NCBI GenBank assembly: GCA_023436145.1
Contig: JAEZKP010000024.1
Location: forward strand, 1-64,000
Source: Fibrobacterota bacterium
GTDB taxonomy: Bacteria > Fibrobacterota > Chitinivibrionia > Chitinivibrionales > Chitinispirillaceae
DNA: 64,000 bases
Direction of reading: 5' to 3'
The notes beneath the pieces are model-generated. The model saw only the letters and a program-made list of their open reading frames with translations, searched no databases and was not told where the DNA came from. Position numbers and translations under genes: made by a program. Of the stretch, positions 35,221 to 42,621 are shown one piece after another. Numbering within the stretch: the first letter of the stretch is position 1; every line of letters begins with the position of its first letter.

Positions 35221-35916
35221 TCAGTCATCACTTCGTCCCAAAAGGCCTGCCCGAAACAGATAATAGATCAGAGTTAATATAGAGCTGGCAGCTGCTGCTA
35301 CATATGTCAAAAAGGCGGCATTCAGTACTTTCCCGGCATTATGAGCATCCTTACTGGGTAAAAGTCCGGCTTGAGCCATCATTAGCTTAGCTCTTCTGCT
35401 GGCATCCCATTCCACTGGAAGTGTAATTAACGAAAAAGCTACTGCTCCACTGAAAAGGATCGCTCCAAAACCAATCAGCGAACTCGAGGTAAACAAAAAA
35501 CCGAGAGTAATAACTATATAAGAGAACCAGCTGGAGATGTTGGAGAGAGGGACCATGGCAGTTCTCAGATGAAGCCATACATAACTTCTGGCATGTTGAA
35601 TTGCATGTCCTGCTTCATGACAGGCGACTCCAACTGCTGAGAGACTATTTTCACTGTAAACCGAAGGAGAAAGCCTTAATACCTTGGAAGTTGGATCATA
35701 ATGATCGGACAGAAAACCTGAAACCTGTTCAATTCGTACGTCATTAATGCCTGCTGAGCGCAGCATTTGATGAGCAGCCTGTGCTCCGGTCATCCCAAAA
35801 GGTGCCTGCCAGGTGGAAAACTTCTTAAATGTCGATTTGGTATACCATGATGCAAAAAGAGCCAGTGCCAGACCCGGTAAGGCAAAGACCAGATACATCG
35901 GATCAAACATAAGCAT
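35221..35916 (-). CDS. YugP-like membrane zinc metallopeptidase
   Basis: HEAGH at residues 100-104 (VACHEAGHAIQHA) is the zinc site. The N-terminal membrane helix (MYLVFALPGLALALFASWY), GMTGAQAA, VSGFLSDHYDPTSKVLRLSP, and VEWDASRRAK are characteristic of the YugP (DUF2296-type) family. About four further hydrophobic segments follow the active site. I start at ATG 35916, with AGGAGG seven bases upstream; the longer frame to 35988 lacks a ribosome site. Family function is poorly known, probably membrane protein quality control. Confidence 0.9.
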   Translation of the reverse strand: MLMFDPMYLVFALPGLALALFASWYTKSTFKKFSTWQAPFGMTGAQAAHQMLRSAGINDVRIEQVSGFLSDHYDPTSKVLRLSPSVYSENSLSAVGVACHEAGHAIQHARSYVWLHLRTAMVPLSNISSWFSYIVITLGFLFTSSSLIGFGAILFSGAVAFSLITLPVEWDASRRAKLMMAQAGLLPSKDAHNAGKVLNAAFLTYVAAAASSILTLIYYLFRAGLLGRSDD

Positions 35917-36280
35917 AAAACCACCTCCTGAGATAATCTTTTTCCGAATGTAATTTCTGCACATATATGCAAGTATCAGGCCAAACAAAATAACACTTAT
36001 AGCTTGGCTTTTATAATATAATTGATGTCATTTTTCACCTCGGGGCAAGAAATCTATAGTTCGATTATAGAACTGATTGATTCACTTTAAAACAGGAAAA
36101 ATCTGCCACTTGGATCACACTTCTCAAGAAACAGGATAATTATTCCCTAGAGCCGAATTATTAATAACAGTTAATAATAAAACGAAATCTATATGACTCA
36201 TAAACCGGTAATCATTTCTAAACTGGTTGTAAATAACTGGAAGGGTTGCCAGGTTTCTTAAATAGTACAGGAGGTGAAAA

Positions 36281-36544
36281 ATGAGTTTTATGAAGCACTG
36301 GAAATGCAAAAGAGGTTATCCCATGCATCATCATCACCCTATCAGATCTATTAATATTCTGAAGATTAATGCGCTATTGACCAGACTCAGAGCAACAGGT
36401 TCCTTTTTTGCAGGGTTGACTGCGCTGGGAGTCTTCTTTATCGGTAGATTAATGATTGCGAAACTGATGATTAAAAAGATGAAGATAGATACATTGGATA
36501 TAAAAAATCTTAATATCAGGAAGATGAATATGGAATCAAAGTAA
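36281..36544 (+). CDS. Small single-pass membrane protein, His-rich N-terminus
   Basis: 87 aa, preceded by a perfect AGGAGGTG, so it is surely translated well. It has a basic Cys/His-rich start (HWKCKRGYPMHHHHP), one membrane helix (SFFAGLTALGVFFIGRLMI) and a lysine/methionine/isoleucine tail in a five-residue rhythm (LMIKKMKIDTLDIKNLNIRKMNM). Not recognised. Position alone in a gap next to a membrane protease suggests an envelope role, possibly metal binding. Confidence 0.6.
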   Translation: MSFMKHWKCKRGYPMHHHHPIRSINILKINALLTRLRATGSFFAGLTALGVFFIGRLMIAKLMIKKMKIDTLDIKNLNIRKMNMESK

Positions 36545-36579
36545 GAAGTTAAGAAGGTAATCCTGGTTTTATCCCTCAT

Positions 36580-36704
36580 ACTTCAATATTCAAGATTCGT
36601 TATTCGATGTTATTGCTTGTCAGTGTTTATGTATTTATGTGGCACACATGAGAGCCAGGCCAGGAAATTTCGAATATCGAACATCGAATCATGAATATCG
36701 AAGT
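36580..36704. repeat. Imperfect long inverted repeat
   Basis: Left arm 36580-36612 (ACTTCAATATTCAAGATTCG..) and right arm 36669-36704 (..ATCATGAATATCGAAGT) are inverted copies with a few mismatches around a 56-bp centre. The left-arm core also occurs at 12930-12967. It lies in the 250-bp gap between the small membrane protein and the next minus-strand gene and may be a mobile, MITE-like or REP-type element. Confidence 0.65.
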
Positions 36705-36794
36705 GAATGGAGCGGTCAGCACAAAGGTAAATGATCTTCGAGGGGAGTTGAGTCCTGAAAGGAGATTTCTGAATCAATAGATAGTGTTTCTGTT

Positions 36795-37388
36795 TTATGG
36801 ATCGACCTCAAGATCATAAAGCGATTGTTTGAACAGCGAGTGCCTTTTGCGCTGATTATAGGAACCTACTGCCCGTATCGAGCCTATAATGGAGCCGATA
36901 TAGAACCCTGATCCCAGAAGAGTGGAGAATATAGCAGCACCATAGTTCTCCTGACGCACAAATTCTACGGTTGACCATGCAAGAAGCCCGTTGAAAAGCA
37001 GGGAGAAAAAGGCAGTTCGTTTACGTTCGCCAATCACATAACCAATACCTGGAACGATTGCAGAGAGAAAACCGGCAGTTGCACTACTACGTGGCCTGAG
37101 GAGGTCCAGTGATTGATTGAGCGAATCGATTCTATCTATGAATCTGACAAGAGAGGAGCCTTCAGAAAAATCATCTATTGTTAATTCAGGTACAGAATCT
37201 ACACTGCAGAAGAGAGCAGTCACCTTTGCAAGTAACCGGTATTCTTCATAGAGCACGGGTGTATTGAAAAAGGGCTGATACTTCTCAAGCAGGGCATATG
37301 AGTTTGAATACAGGCCCTCGGTATAAAGACGTTTTGCTGCCAGAAGATAAAGCTCTCCTTCAAGAGTTTTCCGTTCTTTGGGAAGCAA
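36795..37388 (-). CDS. Membrane protein of unknown function, start unclear
   Basis: Helical N-terminal part (KRLYTEGLYSNSYALLEKYQPFF), like a TPR-type outer envelope protein, then hydrophobic segments (GFLSAIVPGIGYVIGERKRTAFFSLLFNGLLAWSTVEF, AAIFSTLLGSGFYIGSIIGSIRAV). The first ordinary start is TTG 37388, but the frame stays open for 25 more codons to 37463 and reads like a real protein (VLFAAYYAYDSHRFTRELY) with no ATG, GTG or TTG. So the true start is either a rare codon or lost by a frameshift. The SAIVPGIGYVIG segment is typical of small DUF5683-like envelope proteins. Confidence 0.6.
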   Translation of the reverse strand: MLPKERKTLEGELYLLAAKRLYTEGLYSNSYALLEKYQPFFNTPVLYEEYRLLAKVTALFCSVDSVPELTIDDFSEGSSLVRFIDRIDSLNQSLDLLRPRSSATAGFLSAIVPGIGYVIGERKRTAFFSLLFNGLLAWSTVEFVRQENYGAAIFSTLLGSGFYIGSIIGSIRAVGSYNQRKRHSLFKQSLYDLEVDP

Positions 37389-37463
37389 ACTTAACAGAGA
37401 ATAAAGTTCACGTGTAAAACGATGGGAATCGTATGCATAGTACGCTGCGAATAAAACTATCTT

Positions 37464-37846
37464 TTACGTAAATTTGGAAAAGAAGCTTATGGAATTCGCC
37501 TTTTTTTCTTTGTGAGAATAAAATAGTATCTTTATTTATCCGTTACAATCCATTTAGCTCTACATCTGCAGATTAACAATGAAAATCCGATTTAGATTAA
37601 TCTGCATTTAATTCTGGAATTGAGCTTCCCATTCAAGATAACATCTGCAATATTTATAGGATATCTGTTACCAGAAAAAATATACAAGAAGTAGAAGGAT
37701 TATTATGCCTTGAAATACAGTTCCCCAGTTGTCCAAAGAAATTAGGAAACCTCAGAAAAGTAACAAAATCAATAACTTAAAAACAATTTCCCTGCCCGGG
37801 AAAAAAATAGCTGCACTGTTACCAAAATTTTGATATATTATTTCCC
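37464..37846. promoter_or_regulatory. 383-bp divergent intergenic region
   Basis: No gene was found. It is AT-rich and must hold the promoter of the TIGR02147 gene and of the minus-strand membrane protein gene. No clear operator or hairpin was recognised. Confidence 0.3.
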
Positions 37847-38719
37847 ATGGCACATCCAACAAACCCGAAGATCGACATATTTAACTTCTTTAATTACTGT
37901 GAATATCTTCAGGCTGTTTACAGCTGGAGAAAAGAACATGAAGAAGGGTTTTCGCATCGACGGTTCTCCCAGGAAGCAGGAATAAAAAGCCCCAACTACC
38001 TTCTTCGGGTTCTTAAAGGGGAGAGAGCTCTTAGCGAAGAGTACTGTAAAAAATTCTCTACTGCTTTGAAATTACAAAAAAATGAGGCTTCCTATTTCTT
38101 AACACTCGTCCTTTTCAACAACGAGACTGAAGTAGCCAAAAAAGAGGCTCTGCTCAGATCACTTCTTTCACTTCGTTACCGGCGGGGTATTCACAGGATT
38201 AATGATAAAAAGCTGCAGTTCTTTAGTAAGTGGTACTATCCTGTGATAAGAGAACTGGCTACCATCATGAATTTCAAAAATGATTATAATCTTCTTGCCC
38301 GTAGCTGTATACCACGAATTACTGCACAACAGGCAGAGAACGCAGTCAGCTACCTGCTTAAAAACGGATTTCTTAAGACAGATGAGTCAGGAAAGCTGCT
38401 TCGCACAGATCCGGTGATTTCCAGTGGAGATGAAGTCTATTCTACTATACTGCGAAATTATCATAAGCAGACTCTCACCCAGAGTATCGAAGCGCTTGAA
38501 ACTATAGAGAAGGAAAACAGAGATATCTCTTCACTCACAATGTGTGTTTCCAGAAAAACTTTCGGTGTGATTAAAAAGGAGATACAGGATTTCAGAAAAC
38601 GCTTGTTGCAAATCGCAAAAGAGGATGATAATCCTGAACTGGTCTGTTATACCGGTTTTCAGCTTCTTCCGCGATCAAAAGTCATATCCAAAACTCAAAA
38701 GCGATGTGAAAAACAATGA
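37847..38719 (+). CDS. TIGR02147-family regulatory protein
   Basis: Family expanded in Fibrobacter and relatives. The N-terminus PKIDIFNFFNYCEYLQAVYSWRKEH is the family signature, followed by a helix-turn-helix-like region (FSHRRFSQEAGIKSPNYLLRVLKGERALSEE). The middle has YFLTLVLFNN and FFSKWYYPVIRELA, and the C-terminus SLTMCVSRKTFGVIKKEIQDFRKRLLQIA, all typical. No membrane segment. It overlaps the following lipoprotein gene by ATGA, so it probably regulates or senses that partner. Confidence 0.93.
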   Translation: MAHPTNPKIDIFNFFNYCEYLQAVYSWRKEHEEGFSHRRFSQEAGIKSPNYLLRVLKGERALSEEYCKKFSTALKLQKNEASYFLTLVLFNNETEVAKKEALLRSLLSLRYRRGIHRINDKKLQFFSKWYYPVIRELATIMNFKNDYNLLARSCIPRITAQQAENAVSYLLKNGFLKTDESGKLLRTDPVISSGDEVYSTILRNYHKQTLTQSIEALETIEKENRDISSLTMCVSRKTFGVIKKEIQDFRKRLLQIAKEDDNPELVCYTGFQLLPRSKVISKTQKRCEKQ

Positions 38720-40398
38720 AAAAGCTTACATCCTGCAAAATATCAATCAAAATTATAGCTGCGGTTGCAGGGATATTTTTCCTGTTAAAATGCAGTCCGG
38801 GTATTTCTGGAGGAGGTTCAGAAGCCGGTAACGCAAAAATTGCAGGTATGATTATTGACAAAGATGGTAATCCTGCAGCAAACACCATAGTGAAGCTTCT
38901 TCCGTCTGAATACAATCCGGTTACCGATGAGCCGATTGCCGATTCCTGTATCGATACTACCGACACCAATGGTCTTTATCACTTCACAGTAGCAGAAAAC
39001 CACATCTATTGTATTCAAGCAGTGCAACAAAATACCCGCCTTCGGGCGCTGATAACCGGCATAGCTGTGGGTACCGAGGATTCTACTATTCAAGCTTGCA
39101 GACTTTCGTTACCAGGCACAGTTCGGGTACTTGTATCAAACGAAAAGGACAATACTCCAGGTTATATCTTTATACCGGGGACCACTTTTTTTGTAAAAGT
39201 AGATTCAGTGGAAGGTTACACTCTACTTGATTCGGTACCATCAGGTGTTATATCTGCGATTTCATATACCTCCTCCTCCGACACCAGTCTGCCTGTTGTT
39301 TTAAGTCAGAATGTTCCAGTAAACTCCGGGGATACCACGACGGTTCTGTGGCCGGACTGGGAGTATTCAAAAGAACTTATACTCAATACCTCCTCTTCCG
39401 GTGCAGACATCAGGGAGAATCTCAATAATTTTCCGATACTTGTAAGGTTGACTGCAGCTACTTTCGATTTTAGCAAATGCATGCCTGAGGGTGAGGATCT
39501 TCGTTTTATCTCTTCAACCGGCAAGATACTTTATCATGAAATTGAGCACTGGGATCGTGAAAACAGCAGTGCTTCCATTTGGGTTAAGGTGGATACCATT
39601 CTGGGGAACAATGCGAAACAATCGATAACCATGATCTGGGGGAATCCCTCTGCGACTGCTCCGGTAAATGAAAAAACGGTATTTGATACGACCGATGGAT
39701 TTGAAGGTGTATGGCATCTGGGAGAAGAAGCAGGCAAATCGTTTCTGGATGCAACTGACAATCATTATAATGGTATTTCACCTGATACAGCCAGAACACA
39801 AAAGCAAAAAGGTTATATCGGCAATTGTCAGGTATTTGATGGTAATGGCGATTTTATCACCATGCCCAACACTGCAAGCAGTAAACTGGATTTTCCGGAT
39901 GATGGTTACTTTACTGTAAGCGCCTGGGTATCTTTAGATACCATTGATAACACATCACAGGTGATTGTTGCGAAAGGATATACTCAATACTTTCTTCGTT
40001 TCACTTATTTTCCTGCAGATTCTCCACTCTGGGAGTTTTCTGAATTTGATGGCCCCATCAGCTGGCAGGCTTGTACAACTAAGGCATATGCGCGACAATG
40101 GTTATTAATTACCGGAGTTCATGCTGGAGACAGGCAGTTTCTCTATATTAACGGAACTCTTGCTGACAGTAATCCAAACACTTACAGTTCGTCTATAATG
40201 TCAAGAAATACTTCAAATGATATCACCATTGGAAGGTTTTTTGAATTGGTCAATTTACCAAATAATACGAATAGTTACTGTTTTTTCAAGGGAGCAATCG
40301 ATGAAGTCAGAATTGAACGGGGAGCACGAAGTTCTGACTGGGTTAAGTTATGCTATATGAATCAGCGCATTGATGATCGTCTGGTTATGTTTAAATAA
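38716..40398 (+). CDS. Lipoprotein with DUF2341 and LamG-like domains
   Basis: N-terminal signal with lipobox-like LLKC near residue 26 and a Gly-rich stretch (SPGISGGGSEAGN). Residues 40-125 look like a carboxypeptidase-regulatory beta domain (AGMIIDKDGNPAANTIVKL, DTNGLYHFTV). DUF2341 follows at about 215-320 (NFPILVRLT, DLRFISSTGKILYHEIEHWD, IWVKVD), and a concanavalin-like LamG domain at 330-560 (GVWHLGEE, FDGNGDFITMPN, FTVSAWVSLD, GAIDEVRI). This architecture fits cell-surface carbohydrate binding. It is coupled (ATGA) to the TIGR02147 gene. Confidence 0.9.
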   Translation: MKKLTSCKISIKIIAAVAGIFFLLKCSPGISGGGSEAGNAKIAGMIIDKDGNPAANTIVKLLPSEYNPVTDEPIADSCIDTTDTNGLYHFTVAENHIYCIQAVQQNTRLRALITGIAVGTEDSTIQACRLSLPGTVRVLVSNEKDNTPGYIFIPGTTFFVKVDSVEGYTLLDSVPSGVISAISYTSSSDTSLPVVLSQNVPVNSGDTTTVLWPDWEYSKELILNTSSSGADIRENLNNFPILVRLTAATFDFSKCMPEGEDLRFISSTGKILYHEIEHWDRENSSASIWVKVDTILGNNAKQSITMIWGNPSATAPVNEKTVFDTTDGFEGVWHLGEEAGKSFLDATDNHYNGISPDTARTQKQKGYIGNCQVFDGNGDFITMPNTASSKLDFPDDGYFTVSAWVSLDTIDNTSQVIVAKGYTQYFLRFTYFPADSPLWEFSEFDGPISWQACTTKAYARQWLLITGVHAGDRQFLYINGTLADSNPNTYSSSIMSRNTSNDITIGRFFELVNLPNNTNSYCFFKGAIDEVRIERGARSSDWVKLCYMNQRIDDRLVMFK

Positions 40399-40498
40399 TT
40401 TCAGGGCTATAGCTTTTCATAACATAAAACAGAGATAATTTTCCGGATGAAAAATTTAATAACCAGATCACATAATAAATATAGAAAAGAAGAGTCAT

Positions 40499-40843
40499 AT
40501 GAACGGGGGTGTAGTATACCATTCATTTAATGGCAGGATTACACCTGAATGCACAAGCAATATTAATAGAGCAAGTTTTCGCTATATTCCATTTAATAAT
40601 GGTTTAAGCGCTTTAGTAACTATGTTAAATTCATTTTCCTGGGGTAGATTGGCAAAAACAGAAGCTGCTATCGACATATTGCAAGTTTCAGCACCTGGAT
40701 ACAAAACTAAAAAATCCCAGTGGATAGCTATGAAGGGACAGTTTGATTTCATTCTTGAAACCGAAGCAGTTGAAAATTGCACTAAATATAAAAGTTGTAA
40801 ATATGAACTAATCGGTGAGTGGACCGCACAAAGTGTTGGTTGA
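40499..40843 (+). CDS. Small hypothetical protein
   Basis: 114 aa, with AAAGAAGAG before the ATG. Not recognised. The stretch AAIDILQVSAPGYKTKKSQ resembles the last strand of the carboxypeptidase-regulatory-like domains found in lipoproteins of this phylum, so it may be a fragment of one. There is no signal peptide. It lies between the lipoprotein and GH8 genes. Coding status is moderately likely. Confidence 0.45.
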   Translation: MNGGVVYHSFNGRITPECTSNINRASFRYIPFNNGLSALVTMLNSFSWGRLAKTEAAIDILQVSAPGYKTKKSQWIAMKGQFDFILETEAVENCTKYKSCKYELIGEWTAQSVG

Positions 40844-41007
40844 AACAAATTACGATCCTGACTGGAGCAGGTTGTAAATGTTGCACAGACAGTAACTGGG
40901 AAGTAAAATCGGCTGATTTGTCATGAAAAATTCAAATACTGTTAAGTTTCTGATAGAGTTTTTTGCATATTAAACTTTTGTTACATATTAGAAGCAAAGA
41001 GGTTCGT

Positions 41008-42408
41008 ATGAGTAAGAAAAAACTGATTTTGGCAGGCCTGGTTGTAGCACTATTAACAGGGGCAGTCCAGAGCCAGACAACTAAATTTCCGTATCCGAAA
41101 AAAATCAAATACCCTTATGGTTTTATGCCAAAAACTCTTACTTCTGAACACTTTGATAGTTGGTATAAAAGCTATAAATCAAGCCAATTGTTACAGCAGT
41201 GCAACGGAGGAATCAGAACAGATGCTTATTCTGAAGAAAATGGAGTAACAAAAGTTGAATCTATGGGATGGGCAATGATTATTGCTGCATATATGGGAGA
41301 TAAGACTACTTTTGACGGACTATATAAATTCTACAAGAGTAAAGTACAGGGTCATGGCATGATGGCCTGGAAAGTAACTTGTGGTGGTATTAATGATGGT
41401 GGAAGTGCAAGTGATGGGGATCTTGATGTTGCTTTTGCCATGGTGGTAGCTTCATGGCAGTGGGGAGACAGCTACAAAGACGAGGCGGTCAATGTAATTA
41501 ACACAGTTAAAAAATTGATTGTAAATTGTGGCGGTACATCAGTGATTGCCGGGGGCATGGCGGGAATGGGCGTTTATGGCGGATGCAATGAGACCGATAT
41601 TTCTTACCATACACCTGCATTTTTCCGGTGCTTCGCTGAAGTAACAAAAGACAATGCATGGAGTAAACTGGCTGATGACACCTACACACTTCTGAATAAC
41701 GGTGCGAATCCTACCACCGGGCTCATTCCCGACTGGCAGTCATTAAACGGAGGACAGGCATCGGGTGGAAGAAATCACTCTTATGGGTTTGACGCCTGTC
41801 GTGCACCATGGAGAATCGCACTTGATTACCTTTGGAATGGAAATGAAAAAGCAAAAGCATGGTGTACAAAGATATCTAGCTGGGCCTACGGTGTCGGGCC
41901 TGCAAATATCAAGGATGGGTATTCCCTTGATGGCAGAGCAACAGGCAGGTATCATAACATGTCTTATGTAGGAGGATTTGCAGTTGCAGCAATGTGTAAC
42001 AGTCAGGAAGTCGCAGATGCTTTTGGTACAGAGGTGGCAAGGATGCGATTTGATAATTACTGGTACCATGGGTTTCTGGGCAATTGCTATATGATGACTA
42101 TGATTGGGAATATGTGGCATGTCAGAGATGCAGAATCCACATTTGTAAATAAAAAATATCAGAATACGGCTAATAATTCCGTTACAGTAAAAAACCTGAG
42201 AAATCGTAAATTTGAACTGTCCGGAATTTCCAATGGAAGCAATATTAATATAATTAACATGCAAGGACAGTTGGCAAAATCAATCATTATCAATGGGAAA
42301 CAGAATTGTTTAATCGATTTATCAACCCTGGAGAATGGTTGCTACATACTTTCCATCCATGAGAAGAATAACAAAACCGGCATGAGACAGATTATCTCAG
42401 TTTTCTGA
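41008..42408 (+). CDS. Secreted glycoside hydrolase family 8 enzyme
   Basis: GH8 enzymes cut beta-1,4 links in cellulose, xylan, chitosan or mixed glucans. I start at ATG 41008 with AGAGG upstream; signal peptide of about 22 residues ends at VQSQ. The acid residue is E84 (KVESMGWAM), and ASDGDLDVAFAMVVASWQW (from about 134) nearly matches the GH8 active-site signature, with D136. RAPWRIALDYLW and NMSYVGGFAVAAM are typical of the (alpha/alpha)6 barrel. The last 75 residues (LSGISNGSNINIINMQGQL, LENGCYILSI) form a Por-secretion-like sorting tail. Confidence 0.93.
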   Translation: MSKKKLILAGLVVALLTGAVQSQTTKFPYPKKIKYPYGFMPKTLTSEHFDSWYKSYKSSQLLQQCNGGIRTDAYSEENGVTKVESMGWAMIIAAYMGDKTTFDGLYKFYKSKVQGHGMMAWKVTCGGINDGGSASDGDLDVAFAMVVASWQWGDSYKDEAVNVINTVKKLIVNCGGTSVIAGGMAGMGVYGGCNETDISYHTPAFFRCFAEVTKDNAWSKLADDTYTLLNNGANPTTGLIPDWQSLNGGQASGGRNHSYGFDACRAPWRIALDYLWNGNEKAKAWCTKISSWAYGVGPANIKDGYSLDGRATGRYHNMSYVGGFAVAAMCNSQEVADAFGTEVARMRFDNYWYHGFLGNCYMMTMIGNMWHVRDAESTFVNKKYQNTANNSVTVKNLRNRKFELSGISNGSNINIINMQGQLAKSIIINGKQNCLIDLSTLENGCYILSIHEKNNKTGMRQIISVF

Positions 42409-42431
42409 GTTATTGCTGATTTCCCAAATTG

Positions 42432-42455
42432 AGAGTGTTCGAATGCGAACACTCT
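42432..42455. terminator. 10-bp hairpin after the GH8 gene
   Basis: AGAGTGTTCG (42432-42441) and CGAACACTCT (42446-42455) form a perfect stem with a tight 4-nt loop, 23 bp after the stop. No T-run follows, so it may protect the 3' end of the transcript or act as a weak terminator. Confidence 0.65.
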
Positions 42456-42621
42456 TCAGGAACAAATGTACTATGGAAGGCAAGCCTTAATTCTTGCGTT
42501 CTTTTTATAAAAGTGATCACCTTTTTCTCTTATGGGTCCTCTTTATTAAGAAAAATAGAACCAACACTATATATTGCAAAATAAACATCCCAACCGGATT
42601 TATTTAAAAGGGACATGCACC

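Noticed and set aside
41743..42264. 173-codon antisense frame over the GH8 gene
   Set aside because: Cys/His/Ile-rich shadow of the GH8 catalytic domain.
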